DNA of 64,000 nt, taken from Flavobacterium seoulense (GTDB taxonomy: Bacteria; Bacteroidota; Bacteroidia; Flavobacteriales; Flavobacteriaceae). Shown piece by piece: positions 41,565-50,447 of the stretch. Numbering within the stretch: the stretch's first letter is position 1; each line of letters starts with the position of its first letter. A model generated the notes under the pieces. The model worked only from the letters and a program-made list of their open reading frames with translations. It was not told the DNA's origin and ran no database searches. Location: assembly GCF_000695795.1 (NCBI RefSeq), contig NZ_JNCA01000016.1:186001-250000 (forward strand), written 5' to 3'. The position numbers were made by a program, and so were the translations under genes.

Positions 41565-41934
41565 AAAATTATTTTTAATACCTTGAATTTAATGCCTTAG
41601 TTTTAAGAGTGCAAATTGAATTTTTTTTTAACGGTAAGATGTTAAAAAATGGTTAAAACTTCTGCTGATAAAGCAATTTTAAGGTCGAATTATGATACAA
41701 TTTCCATAATTTTAAGAACTTTAAGAATTATACTTTCAAAAGCTGCTTACATAACGTTTTTTCTAAAAAAAGACACACTAAATAAGCGTCTAATTCACAC
41801 CAATTAAACACATTATGAATAACGAAAGTTTATTAAAAAAAGTACATTTCGAAAATTAGAAATCAGGGAAGTAAACTTTAAAATTTGATTTACAAGAAGT
41901 TTTCACTTATTTTGATTAGACAACATAGAAAATC
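41565..41934. other. Gene-free gap of 370 bases upstream of moxR and the SDR gene
   Basis: Divergent promoter region with no full gene. An AT-rich stretch at 41815-41919 reads, in one plus frame, MNNESLLKKVHFEN stop KSGK stop TLKFDLQEVFTYFD stop, which has protein-like composition but two early stops. A weak TCAATTTG (41611-41618, minus) could be a moxR -7 box. Nothing else recognised. Confidence 0.3.
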
Positions 41935-42690
41935 ATGAACAAAACAGCATTAATAACAGGTGCAACCAGCGGAATAGGAAAAGCAACTGCTCAAATTTTA
42001 GCTCAAAACAACTACAATATTATTCTTTGCGGCCGACGTGAAAACCGGTTAAACGAACTCGAAAAAGAATTGAGCGTTTATACGAATGTTTGCAGTCTTC
42101 AATTTGATGTGAGAGATAAAAAAGCTGTTTTCGAAAAAATAAATTCCTTGCCCGAAGCTTTTTCTAAAATTGACATTTTAATCAATAATGCCGGAAACGC
42201 ACATGGTTTTGAACCTATTCAGGATGGAGATCCAGACGATTGGGATGCGATGATTGATATTAATCTAAAAGGACTTTTATATGTTTCTAAAGCGATAATC
42301 CCTACAATGATAGCCCAAAAATCAGGACATATTATCAACATTGGTTCAACCGCTGCCAAAGAAGTTTATGCCAATGGAAATGTGTATTGCGCTACAAAAC
42401 ATGCCGTTGACGCCATTAATCAAAGTATGCGAATCGATTTGAATCCGCATGGAATTCGTGTAGGTGCGATTCATCCCGGCATGGTCGAAACCGAATTTAG
42501 TCAGGTACGTTTTAAAGGTGATAACGAAAGAGCCGCCAATATTTACAAAGGTTTTACACCTTTAAAAGCCGAAGATGTTGCTGATATTATCCACTTTGTA
42601 GTTTCGAGACCATATCATGTAAATATTGCCGATCTTGTGGTCATGTGTACCGCACAGGCAAATTTTTCGACAGTAAATAAATCAAGCTAA
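41935..42690 (+). CDS. SDR-family NAD(P)-dependent oxidoreductase, YdfG-like
   Basis: A 251-residue classical short-chain dehydrogenase: TGATSGIG (8-15) nucleotide motif, NNAG (84-87), and catalytic Ser138, Tyr151, Lys155 (YCATK). The closing region HPGMVETEFSQVRF resembles the YdfG/serine-3-dehydrogenase group, which acts on 3-hydroxy acids such as serine or 3-hydroxypropionate. The exact substrate is unknown. Four bases separate it from the AlbA_2 gene, so they are likely cotranscribed. Confidence 0.9.
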   Translation: MNKTALITGATSGIGKATAQILAQNNYNIILCGRRENRLNELEKELSVYTNVCSLQFDVRDKKAVFEKINSLPEAFSKIDILINNAGNAHGFEPIQDGDPDDWDAMIDINLKGLLYVSKAIIPTMIAQKSGHIINIGSTAAKEVYANGNVYCATKHAVDAINQSMRIDLNPHGIRVGAIHPGMVETEFSQVRFKGDNERAANIYKGFTPLKAEDVADIIHFVVSRPYHVNIADLVVMCTAQANFSTVNKSS

Positions 42691-42694
42691 TTTC

Positions 42695-43834
42695 ATGATT
42701 AACAAACGTCTATTAATAAAAAATTTATTGGCTCACAACGACGAGAATAGTTTTTACGACAAAAAACGTCAGTTGAATTTACATAGTAAAGAAGGCAAAG
42801 CCAAGTTCTTAAAACACATTTGCGCTTTGTCTAATTCGAATCCGGCCAATAACTCTTATATTGTTGTAGGCGTCGAAGATCAAGACAATGAAATTATAGG
42901 AGCCGATTTTTTTGACGATAGTCACATTCAGAATTTAATTAATGCTTATTTAGAAAATCCGCCTAAAATTCAGTACGAAAATGTTCCTTTCCCAAATTTG
43001 CCTAAAGACAAGGTAATTGGTTTAGTAACAATCAAACCAAAAAATAAAATTTCCTCCTTCAAAAAAGGAATTTACACCATTCCCATTCATAGTGTTTTTG
43101 TAAGACGAGGTAGTAACACTACACCTGTTGAGGACAAAATAGAAAAAAATTACCCAAATACTGAAACCGTAATTGACCTTGAAAACAACTCCCGAAACAA
43201 CATCAAATACACCTTAGACGGCGTTTTTGATTTTATGAATTTTAGGCACAAAGACATGGCGCCAAAATACAAAGTCTTCAAAGAATTATTTGTTATTTGC
43301 TGGGCCGGAATTCCTAAAACCGTTAGAGACAAAACCTTTTTATCGCGCGTAGACATTGAGTTAATTAACGAACATATTAAGTTATTTTATTCGGCTCAGG
43401 ATGTAGTTACTATTTCTTATGACGAGCATAGTTTTACCATTATCGAATATGTTCCGCTGGGCTTAAATGACAAAACCAGTTACTATCCTTTAGAACAGCA
43501 AACCATTCGTTTTTTCGAAAATGGCTATTATAAAATTGAAAACAAAATGCTTTTTGAACCACCAGTTTTCAATAAAAAAATGCTTTATCACATTTACAAC
43601 AACAATGAAGCTTTGATAAGCAAACTCAAAAAAGAACTTCAATTGGATTCCCGGGAACTTAAAGATTTAGAAAATCTTCCTTCAACTTTTATGATTTGTT
43701 ATTTGAATGGTTTTGAAGATGCCAAACAAAAATTAGTTGATGCCAAAAACTATCTAAAACCTTTTCCATCAGTTTATTTATCGTTTAAAGAAGCTATGCG
43801 TGTTTTACGAAAAATGAAATACGATGTGCAATAA
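42695..43834 (+). CDS. AlbA_2 (Schlafen-like) domain protein
   Basis: A 379-residue protein with an N-terminal AlbA_2/Schlafen-type domain (about 15-150), including FYDKKRQLNLHSKEGKAKFL, HICALSNSNPANNSYIVVGV and HSVFVRRGSNTTPVE, the layout often annotated as ATP-binding or DNA-binding. The C-terminal two thirds are unassigned and rich in aromatic and charged residues. AlbA_2 proteins occur in regulation and in defence systems, but no defence partner is nearby here. Cotranscribed with the upstream SDR. Confidence 0.75.
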   Translation: MINKRLLIKNLLAHNDENSFYDKKRQLNLHSKEGKAKFLKHICALSNSNPANNSYIVVGVEDQDNEIIGADFFDDSHIQNLINAYLENPPKIQYENVPFPNLPKDKVIGLVTIKPKNKISSFKKGIYTIPIHSVFVRRGSNTTPVEDKIEKNYPNTETVIDLENNSRNNIKYTLDGVFDFMNFRHKDMAPKYKVFKELFVICWAGIPKTVRDKTFLSRVDIELINEHIKLFYSAQDVVTISYDEHSFTIIEYVPLGLNDKTSYYPLEQQTIRFFENGYYKIENKMLFEPPVFNKKMLYHIYNNNEALISKLKKELQLDSRELKDLENLPSTFMICYLNGFEDAKQKLVDAKNYLKPFPSVYLSFKEAMRVLRKMKYDVQ

Positions 43835-43947
43835 TCTTTGCTATTAAAAATTCTATTTTCGCATTATAAAAACAAAAAATAAAGAAAGCTGCTGTTTTTT
43901 TCAATCTCTTTTAGCTATTTTTATCAATATTAAGCAGATTTCAAAAA

Positions 43948-44673
43948 ATGAGAACATTAGTTATAGGTGATATTCATGGAGGTTTACGCGCCTTACACCA
44001 AATCATAGAAAGAGCCAAAGTTACCTCAAAGGACAAACTAATTTTCTTAGGCGACTATGTAGATGGCTGGAGTCAGTCGCCGGAGGTAATCGATTATTTG
44101 ATACAATTAAATATCACGAATGATTGTGTCTTTATAAGAGGAAATCATGACGAATTATTATTGCATTGGTTAAAAGACAACACCGATAATCTTTTATGGT
44201 ACAACCATGGTGGCGAAGCAACCGTAATTGCTTATGAAAAAGTGAGCGATGCAACTAAGCAAAGTCATATCTTGTTTTTGCAATCTTTAAAAGATTATTA
44301 TTTAGATGATCAACAGCGATTGTTCATTCATGCCGGTTTTACCAATATGAACGGAATTAATTTCGAATATTTTCCAAGATTATTTTACTGGGACAGAACA
44401 CTTTGGGAAACGGCATTAGCCCTAGACCCAAACATGCTTCCTACTGATTTATTATATCCAAAAAGATTCACTTTGTATAACGAAATATACATTGGACACA
44501 CTCCCGTTACCCGTATTGGAGAAACCGTTCCTATAAAAAAAGCCTGTATCTGGAACGTTGACACTGGAGCCGCCTTTAAAGGACCTTTAACGATTATGGA
44601 CATTGATACTAAAGAATTTTGGCAAAGTGAACCATTAAATAATTTATATTTCGACGAAAAAGGAAGAAATTAA
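43948..44673 (+). CDS. Calcineurin-type metallophosphoesterase
   Basis: A 241-residue phosphoesterase like bis(5'-nucleosyl)-tetraphosphatase or Ser/Thr phosphatase PrpE-type. Metal ligands are GDIHGG (Asp8, His10), GDYVDG (Asp36), RGNHDE (Asn66, His67), IHAGF and the late YIGHTPV. The compact size without extra domains fits small cytoplasmic phosphatases. The substrate cannot be decided from the sequence. The gap to the next gene (a surface protein) is 22 bp. Confidence 0.88.
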   Translation: MRTLVIGDIHGGLRALHQIIERAKVTSKDKLIFLGDYVDGWSQSPEVIDYLIQLNITNDCVFIRGNHDELLLHWLKDNTDNLLWYNHGGEATVIAYEKVSDATKQSHILFLQSLKDYYLDDQQRLFIHAGFTNMNGINFEYFPRLFYWDRTLWETALALDPNMLPTDLLYPKRFTLYNEIYIGHTPVTRIGETVPIKKACIWNVDTGAAFKGPLTIMDIDTKEFWQSEPLNNLYFDEKGRN

Positions 44674-44695
44674 ATACATTTGTAAAAAAATTATC

Positions 44696-45193
44696 ATGAA
44701 AAAGACATTCACATTACTGGTATTACTTACTGTAGGCTTTGCAAATGCACAAGCTTTTAAAGGTAAAGGCGATACTAAATTTGACATTACAGCCAACATT
44801 CAGGAACATGGTTCAGGAATTCGTTTTACTTCCGATTTTGGTATGGGAGAAAATATTTCTTTTGGAATTTTAGCTTCTTATTTATTGTCTGTTGATAAAG
44901 ATGGCTTAGGAAACAAACCTGATTTTGAAGACAGAATTGATGTAAAAGCCAGATTCAATGCTAATTTAGGGAATGTTTTTAATATTGACGAAAAAGTAGA
45001 TATTTACCCTGGTTTAGACCTAGGTTTAAGAAATTTTGGAGCTCATTTAGGTGCCCGTTATTTCTTCAGTGAAGGTTTTGGATTAGTAACTGAAATAGGT
45101 TTTCCTATAGCAAAATACAATCCGGACGCTATCGGTTTTGAGCGTTTAAACAATCAGTTTACATTTAATATTGGAGCTTCATTTAATTTGTAA
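44696..45193 (+). CDS. Small outer-membrane beta-barrel protein (DUF6646-like)
   Basis: A 165-residue protein with a clear signal peptide (ending ANAQA) and amphipathic beta-strands: KFDITANIQEHGSGIRFTSD, ISFGILASYLLSVDK, DVKARFNANLGNV, ending NNQFTFNIGASFNL with the alternating pattern of an 8-strand barrel. I recall the DUF6646 family from Flavobacterium as similar, but the name is from memory. Cotranscription with the phosphatase is possible; a terminator follows. Confidence 0.72.
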   Translation: MKKTFTLLVLLTVGFANAQAFKGKGDTKFDITANIQEHGSGIRFTSDFGMGENISFGILASYLLSVDKDGLGNKPDFEDRIDVKARFNANLGNVFNIDEKVDIYPGLDLGLRNFGAHLGARYFFSEGFGLVTEIGFPIAKYNPDAIGFERLNNQFTFNIGASFNL

Positions 45194-45212
45194 AAATTAA
45201 TTTACAGCATAA

Positions 45213-45250
45213 AAAAAGGCAAATTGATTTCTCGATTTGCCTTTTTTTAT
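45213..45250. terminator. Bidirectional terminator between convergent genes
   Basis: Stem AAAAAGGCAAAT (45213-45224) with ATTTGCCTTTTT (45235-45246), loop 10 nt, with flanking A and T runs. It serves the barrel gene (plus) and the DUF3828-like lipoprotein (minus, whose stop is at 45247). Confidence 0.82.
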
Positions 45251-45732
45251 TTTAAATAGGAAATTTTGAAACTTCCATTTTCATCAATAACAGTAACAAG
45301 AATAACTACTTTATCATCTGAAAATTTATCCAAATAGTTCACCTTAAATTTATTTTCAGAACCTTCTACTTTACTGACAGACAAACTATTTATTACATCT
45401 TTTGAAACATCTTGCCCTTTAATAAATGGATCGTAATCCAATTCATTATTCTCAAATTCATTCGAAATGCTATCTAACAAAGTTTTTGTACAATACTTTT
45501 CTTTTATCGAATCTAATTTTCTTTCTGATTCCTTTAAATCCTGATTTGAAAATTCTTCCAAATAGGATTTATAAAATGTAGTTACCATTTTTTCAACTTG
45601 TTTATCCGTTGCAACAGTAATATTGCTTTTTTCATTCTCCAATACTGGATTAGATTCAAATTGTTCTTTTTTACAACTGCATAACAACAGAATGACTACT
45701 AATTTGATGCAAAATATTTTTCTATAATTCAT
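45247..45732 (-). CDS. DUF3828-like lipoprotein
   Basis: A 161-residue lipoprotein: KIFCIKLVVILLLCSCKKEQ has a Cys doublet, of which the second (Cys20, LCSC) is the likely lipidation site. The body contains VEKMVTTFYKSYLEEF, KLDSIKEKYCTKTLLDSI and LDYDPFIKGQDVS, matching the DUF3828 family as I remember it. Function unknown. It follows the aldehyde dehydrogenase by 11 bp and may be in the same operon. Confidence 0.72.
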   Translation of the reverse strand: MNYRKIFCIKLVVILLLCSCKKEQFESNPVLENEKSNITVATDKQVEKMVTTFYKSYLEEFSNQDLKESERKLDSIKEKYCTKTLLDSISNEFENNELDYDPFIKGQDVSKDVINSLSVSKVEGSENKFKVNYLDKFSDDKVVILVTVIDENGSFKISYLK

Positions 45733-45743
45733 TATAAAATCAA

Positions 45744-47297
45744 TTACAAATCAAATTTTATTCCTTGTGCCAATGGCAAACTACTTCCATAATTGATGGT
45801 ATTGGTTTGACGACGCATATACACTTTCCAGGCATCAGAACCAGATTCACGACCGCCGCCCGTTTCTTTTTCACCGCCAAAAGCGCCTCCAATTTCGGCT
45901 CCGGAAGTTCCAATATTTACATTAGCAATACCGCAATCAGAACCAGCTACAGATAAAAATAATTCAGCTTCACGCAAGTTGTTGGTCATAATTGCCGAAG
46001 ACAATCCCTGAGCTACATTGTTTTGAATTGCAATAGCGTTTTCAACCGTTCCTGAATATTTTAGCAAATATAAAATAGGCGCAAAAGTTTCCTGTTGCAC
46101 AATTTCGAATGTATTATCCGCTTCAACAATAGCAGGTTGCACATAACAACCACTTTCATATCCTGTTCCTGAAAGCACTGCTCCATTTACAAGAATTTTT
46201 CCGCCTTGAGCAGTCGCTTTTTCTAAAGCTTTGTTGTAGTTATTAACTGCATCAATATCAATTAATGGCCCTACATGATTTTTTTCATCTAACGGATTCC
46301 CTATTTTTAATTGACCATAAGCTGAAACCAAAGCGTCTTTTACTTTTTCATAAATACTTTCGTGAATAATTAAACGACGAGTTGAAGTACAACGTTGTCC
46401 CGCCGTTCCAACAGCTCCAAAAACAGCTCCAATAATGGTCATTTTTATATCGGCATCCGGACTAACAATAATGGCATTATTTCCGCCCAATTCTAATAAT
46501 GATTTCCCTAATCGTGCCGCCACGGTTTGCGCCACAATTTTCCCCATTCGGGTAGAACCTGTAGCAGAAATTAAAGGAATTCGGGTATCTTTAGTCAATA
46601 ATTCACCTATTTTGAAATCACCGTTTATTAAGCACGAAATTCCTTCGGGCAAATTATTTTCTTTTAAAACCTGTGCTAAAATATTTTGACAGGCAATGCC
46701 ACAAAGTGGGGTTTTCTCTGATGGTTTCCAGACACAGACATCACCACAAACCAAAGCCAAGGCTGCATTCCACGACCAGACAGCAACCGGAAAATTAAAA
46801 GCCGAAATAATTCCAACCACGCCTAATGAATGGTATTGCTCATACATTCGGTGATTAGGTCTTTCAGAATGCATGGTCAAACCGTGCAATTGTCGGGAAA
46901 GACCAACAGCAAAATCGCAAATATCAATCATTTCCTGAACCTCGCCGTAGCCTTCCTGCAGGGATTTCCCCATTTCGTAAGAAACTAATTTTCCTAGAGC
47001 TTCTTTATTCTGACGTAATTTTTCACCAAACTGACGCACGATTTCACCGCGTTTTGGTGCCGGTATCAGTCGGAAAGACTGGAAAGCTTCGGTAGCGGTT
47101 TGCATTACTTTTTCGTAATCGTCAGCCGAAGTAGTTTTTACTTTTGCTATCAACTGACCATCAACCGGAGAATAACTTTCCAAAATTGCTCCTGTAGAAA
47201 AAGAATTTGTTCCTGTTGATGTTCCTTCGTTTATAGCGCTAATTCCTAATTGTTCTAAAGCGGCTTTGATTCCGAATTGTGTTGCGATTGTTGTCAT
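45744..47297 (-). CDS. Aldehyde dehydrogenase, ALDH7 (aminoadipate-semialdehyde) type
   Basis: A 517-residue ALDH with catalytic Glu in LELGGNNAI and catalytic Cys in [13 protein letters not shown]. The C-terminal [20 protein letters not shown] and [11 protein letters not shown] are hallmarks of the ALDH7/antiquitin group, which oxidises alpha-aminoadipic semialdehyde in lysine breakdown. It lies next to the 3-hydroxyanthranilate dioxygenase gene, so a role with 2-aminomuconate semialdehyde must be considered, but that activity belongs to a different ALDH subfamily (ALDH8). A repeat-filled 109-base gap separates the two genes. Confidence 0.9.
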   Translation of the reverse strand: MTTIATQFGIKAALEQLGISAINEGTSTGTNSFSTGAILESYSPVDGQLIAKVKTTSADDYEKVMQTATEAFQSFRLIPAPKRGEIVRQFGEKLRQNKEALGKLVSYEMGKSLQEGYGEVQEMIDICDFAVGLSRQLHGLTMHSERPNHRMYEQYHSLGVVGIISAFNFPVAVWSWNAALALVCGDVCVWKPSEKTPLCGIACQNILAQVLKENNLPEGISCLINGDFKIGELLTKDTRIPLISATGSTRMGKIVAQTVAARLGKSLLELGGNNAIIVSPDADIKMTIIGAVFGAVGTAGQRCTSTRRLIIHESIYEKVKDALVSAYGQLKIGNPLDEKNHVGPLIDIDAVNNYNKALEKATAQGGKILVNGAVLSGTGYESGCYVQPAIVEADNTFEIVQQETFAPILYLLKYSGTVENAIAIQNNVAQGLSSAIMTNNLREAELFLSVAGSDCGIANVNIGTSGAEIGGAFGGEKETGGGRESGSDAWKVYMRRQTNTINYGSSLPLAQGIKFDL

Positions 47298-47317
47298 GAT
47301 AATGAGTAGGTTTCGTG

Positions 47318-47398
47318 TTTTAGCCCCGATAGTAACGGCATCCTTTTCCTGATTTCTTTAAGCAGGAAAAGATAGAGTGGATAGCGGGAAATAGCTTC
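47318..47398. repeat. Intergenic repeat with AGCCCCGATAG...GGATAGCGGGA ends
   Basis: Inner 9 bp hairpin CTTTTCCTG (47343-47351) with CAGGAAAAG (47363-47371), enclosed by TAGCCCCGATAG on the left and GGATAGCGGGAAATAGC on the right, roughly complementary. I recognise this phrase from memory as a common intergenic element in Flavobacterium genomes. Confidence 0.55.
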
Positions 47399-47406
47399 TG
47401 AAAAAA

Positions 47407-47946
47407 TTATTTTTTGGCTGTGAATCTTGGATCTGTTTCCATAACCGTTCCACATTTTTCGCAAGTACGCAAATGTTCTGAATTATAAAAATGCTCAAAA
47501 TGCGGCAGAAAATCCTTTTCGATATTATTCAATTCAAAATAAACATCATAGAGTTTATGATTGCAATTGTCACAAAACCACATCAGCCCATCTGTAAAAC
47601 CTTTGCCTGCTCTTTTGCGTTCGATAACCAAACCTATGGAACCTTCGGAACGCACCGGAGAATGCGGAACTTTGGCAGGATGCAAATACATATCGCCGGC
47701 GTTAAGCTGCATCACTTTACGCTCCCCTTCTTCCTGAATATGGACTTCTATGGAACCTTCTAACTGATAAAACAATTCTTCGGTTTCATTATAATGAAAA
47801 TCTTTTCGGGCATTTGGACCCGCAACAATCATTACAATGTAATCTCCTGAATCTACATATAAATTTTTATTTCCTACAGGCGGTTTAAGCAATTGACGGT
47901 TTTCGTCAATCCATTTTGTCAGGTTAAAAGGTTTTGAAATTGCCAT
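47407..47946 (-). CDS. 3-hydroxyanthranilate 3,4-dioxygenase
   Basis: Cleaves 3-hydroxyanthranilate on the kynurenine route to quinolinate (NAD synthesis) or to 2-aminomuconate (degradation). The 179-residue cupin has PFNLTKWIDENRQLLKPPVG at the start, the metal-site motif FHYNETEELFYQLEG (His and Glu ligands), HPAKVPHSPVRS, and the extra C-terminal rubredoxin-like site CDNCNHK and CEKCGT found in bacterial HAO. Its upstream pathway steps (kynureninase, kynurenine monooxygenase) are not in this window. Confidence 0.93.
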   Translation of the reverse strand: MAISKPFNLTKWIDENRQLLKPPVGNKNLYVDSGDYIVMIVAGPNARKDFHYNETEELFYQLEGSIEVHIQEEGERKVMQLNAGDMYLHPAKVPHSPVRSEGSIGLVIERKRAGKGFTDGLMWFCDNCNHKLYDVYFELNNIEKDFLPHFEHFYNSEHLRTCEKCGTVMETDPRFTAKK

Positions 47947-47971
47947 TTTGAGTTGTTTTTTTTAAGAAAAG

Positions 47972-48003
47972 CTAAGGTACGAAAAAAAGAATTTTGGTTT
48001 CAA
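47972..48003 (-). promoter_or_regulatory. Possible promoter of the HAO gene (TTG-N21-TACCTTAG)
   Basis: TTG (48001-48003) and TACCTTAG (47972-47979), 21 bp apart on the minus strand; one base off the TAnnTTTG consensus. The rest of the gap up to 48120 holds degenerate ACGCAAAGGACG/CCACAAAG phrases. Confidence 0.35.
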
Positions 48004-48120
48004 TCTAAACGCAAAGGACGTAATGAGAAATCATTCTTTGTCTTTAAAAATACAAATACCACAAAGTTTTGCGATACTTGCGAAATACTTTATGTTTTTC
48101 GCAGTTAGACTTTATGTTAT

Positions 48121-49221
48121 CTATTTTGCCTGCTTAATCAGATAAATATAAACCGGAAAATGATCACTAAAACCCACTTCAATAGCCGAATGCCGTTTAG
48201 GATATCCTTTATATTGTCCTGAAGTTTGAATTAAATAACTCTTATTGTAAATTCCGGATTTCCAATATTGATAACTCGAAAAATCATTTTTTATTAGCGA
48301 TTGTGTCACCATAATTTGGTCAAAAATATCCCAGGAATCTCTAAATGCGATGGTTCCCAAACCTTTTTTAGCCATTTCTTCAAACGGATTGTAAATTCCA
48401 AATTCAGGAACTTCTTGTTTATTACCTTTAGCACCCAGACTTTTTTTAATGCTTTTATCGAAAGGTCCATCGTTTAAATCCCCCATTGTAATCACCTTAG
48501 CATTTGAATTTATTTTTTGTAACGAATCGATAATTTTTCTATTCAATAATCCTGCTGCTTCCCTATACGGACTTGATTTTTTCTCTCCGCCTGAACGCGA
48601 CGGCCAGTGATTGACAATAATATGAATTTCTTCTCCTTCTAAAAAACCGGTGACCAAAAGCTGATCTCGTGTAAAAACCCGATTATCAAAATTGCTCTGA
48701 AATACCTCATCATCATCTTCCGAAGCAGTAACTAATTCGTGATTTTGTGTCTCTTTTTTATAAATTCGCAGTGGAATATTAGCATAAGAAATTGGTTGAA
48801 AATATTTATTTTGGTACAACAAAGCCACGTCAATTCCTCTTTTATCCGGCGAATCAAAATGTATAATTCCATAATCCTGCAAAGCCATTTTAGGCTGTTG
48901 GATTAAATCTTCCAGTACTCCTCGATTTTCTATTTCGGAACAACCTATAAATGTGGGTGAATTGGAGTTTTCGGGTTTGCCTATTTCGGTTAAAACCCTT
49001 GTAAGATTTTCTAATTTTTGTTGGTATTTTTTAGAAGTCCAGCGTTGTGCTCCCTGGGGAGTCCATTCGTCATCATTAGTATTTGGATTATTAATAGTAT
49101 CAAATAAGTTTTCGAAATTATAAAAAGCAACCGTATGAATTCGATAGCTTTTTTGCTGCGAAAAACCCATTTGATGTAAAAACAAGAAAACAAGCATTAC
49201 AATCCATCGTAGTATTTTCAT
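48121..49221 (-). CDS. Exported endonuclease/exonuclease/phosphatase family protein
   Basis: A 366-residue protein with a signal peptide (ending MGFSQ) and an EEP (DNase I-like) domain: VAFYNFENLFDTINNP (the early Asn/Glu metal site), FIGCSEIENRG (catalytic Glu), VNHWPSRSGGEKKSSPYREA, ITMGDLNDGP and the closing GFSDHFPVYI. In Bacteroidota, such exported enzymes may degrade extracellular DNA or release phosphate. I chose the ATG at 49221 over a TTG two codons upstream. It is divergent from the LD-carboxypeptidase. Confidence 0.88.
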   Translation of the reverse strand: MKILRWIVMLVFLFLHQMGFSQQKSYRIHTVAFYNFENLFDTINNPNTNDDEWTPQGAQRWTSKKYQQKLENLTRVLTEIGKPENSNSPTFIGCSEIENRGVLEDLIQQPKMALQDYGIIHFDSPDKRGIDVALLYQNKYFQPISYANIPLRIYKKETQNHELVTASEDDDEVFQSNFDNRVFTRDQLLVTGFLEGEEIHIIVNHWPSRSGGEKKSSPYREAAGLLNRKIIDSLQKINSNAKVITMGDLNDGPFDKSIKKSLGAKGNKQEVPEFGIYNPFEEMAKKGLGTIAFRDSWDIFDQIMVTQSLIKNDFSSYQYWKSGIYNKSYLIQTSGQYKGYPKRHSAIEVGFSDHFPVYIYLIKQAK

Positions 49222-49297
49222 AACCAATTCAATTTAAGGACTGTAGTAAATTTAATTCATTTTGTATAACTAAGCGCAAATTTTTTTTGAATTTAGC

Positions 49298-49305
49298 TAT
49301 CTTTG
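49298..49305 (+). promoter_or_regulatory. -7 element for the LD-carboxypeptidase gene (TATCTTTG)
   Basis: Exact TAnnTTTG match. It implies a start of transcription near 49312 and so rules out translation from the earlier in-frame start at 49287; the ATG at 49311 would be almost leaderless. Confidence 0.5.
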
Positions 49306-49361
49306 TTTTGATGCTATCAAAAGCATTCTCAAATTTTTATTTATTCAGGAAAAATACCAAT

Positions 49362-50360
49362 ATGTTTACTTCTCGATTTTTAATTACAAACCGAATATTG
49401 AGCATATCGCTATTTCTGATTTTTATTTTTCAATCTTTTACCAGTCAAGCCCAAAAACACATGATTACACCAGCCGCTTTACAAAAAGGAGACACCGTTG
49501 CTATTGTTGCCACTGCCAGAAAATATACTGATAACAATTTAAAACCCGCTATCGATTTATTGCACAGCTGGGGACTGGAAGTAGTAATAGGAAACAGCAT
49601 TGGACTTGATAATAACCAACTAGCAGGAACTGACGAACAAAGAACTGCCGATTTTCAAGCGCAACTGGACAATCCTAATATTAAAGCCATCTGGTGTGTA
49701 AAAGGCGGTTATGGAACGGTTAGAATAATCGATTCATTAGATTTTACAAAATTCAAACAAAGTCCAAAATGGATTGTAGGTTTTAGTGATATCACAGTTT
49801 TACACAATCACCTGAATACTTTAGGCTATAAAACCATTCACGGAATTATGCCTGTGACTGCTCCGCGAGCTACTAAAGAAGCAATTGCAACATTAAAACA
49901 AGCTTTGTTTAACGAACCTTTGAATTACGAAATTACTTCTGATGCTATGAATCGAATAGGTTCTGCCGAAGGAGAATTAGTCGGCGGAAATCTTTCTATT
50001 TTATACAGTTTGTTTGGCTCTCCATCAGCAATTGATTGTAATAGCAAAATTTTATTCATCGAAGATTTAGACGAATACCTTTATCACATTGACCGAATGA
50101 TGATGAATTTAAAACGCAATGGCTGTTTAGAAAGCATTAAAGGAATTGTGGTAGGATCGATGACAAAAATGAAAGACAACGATATTCCGTGGGGAAAAAA
50201 TGCGGTTCAAATTATAGAAGATGTCACTAAAAAATATGATATTCCGGTTATTTATAATTTCCCGGCAGGACATATTCAGGACAACAGAGCTTTGATTTTA
50301 GGAAGCAAAGTGTCCATGAAAGTGACTAGAGAAAAAAGTATCCTGAAATTTGAAAATTAA
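49362..50360 (+). CDS. S66-family LD-carboxypeptidase
   Basis: A 333-residue LdcA-type enzyme that would trim murein tetrapeptides to tripeptides in peptidoglycan recycling. Features are the signal-like N-terminus ILSISLFLIFIFQSFTSQAQ, GDTVAIVATARK, IWCVKGGYGTVRIIDSLDF, nucleophilic Ser in VGFSDITVLHNHL, FIEDLDEYLYHIDRM and the His region FPAGHIQDNRALILG. A secretion signal suggests a periplasmic enzyme. I chose the ATG at 49362 because an AGGAAAA precedes it and the signal peptide starts there. Confidence 0.9.
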   Translation: MFTSRFLITNRILSISLFLIFIFQSFTSQAQKHMITPAALQKGDTVAIVATARKYTDNNLKPAIDLLHSWGLEVVIGNSIGLDNNQLAGTDEQRTADFQAQLDNPNIKAIWCVKGGYGTVRIIDSLDFTKFKQSPKWIVGFSDITVLHNHLNTLGYKTIHGIMPVTAPRATKEAIATLKQALFNEPLNYEITSDAMNRIGSAEGELVGGNLSILYSLFGSPSAIDCNSKILFIEDLDEYLYHIDRMMMNLKRNGCLESIKGIVVGSMTKMKDNDIPWGKNAVQIIEDVTKKYDIPVIYNFPAGHIQDNRALILGSKVSMKVTREKSILKFEN

Positions 50361-50409
50361 TCGATTTCAATGGCAATTTCAAAAATCAATTTCAACAGCA
50401 AGCTAACCG

Positions 50410-50440
50410 CTGAACACTAAATACTGACTACTGAACACTA
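50410..50440. repeat. Direct repeat of CTGAACACTA upstream of yraN
   Basis: Two exact copies at 50410-50419 and 50431-50440, separated by AATACTGACTA. The same CTGAACACT unit is at 32384-32392. Confidence 0.6.
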
Positions 50441-50447
50441 TTTCTAA

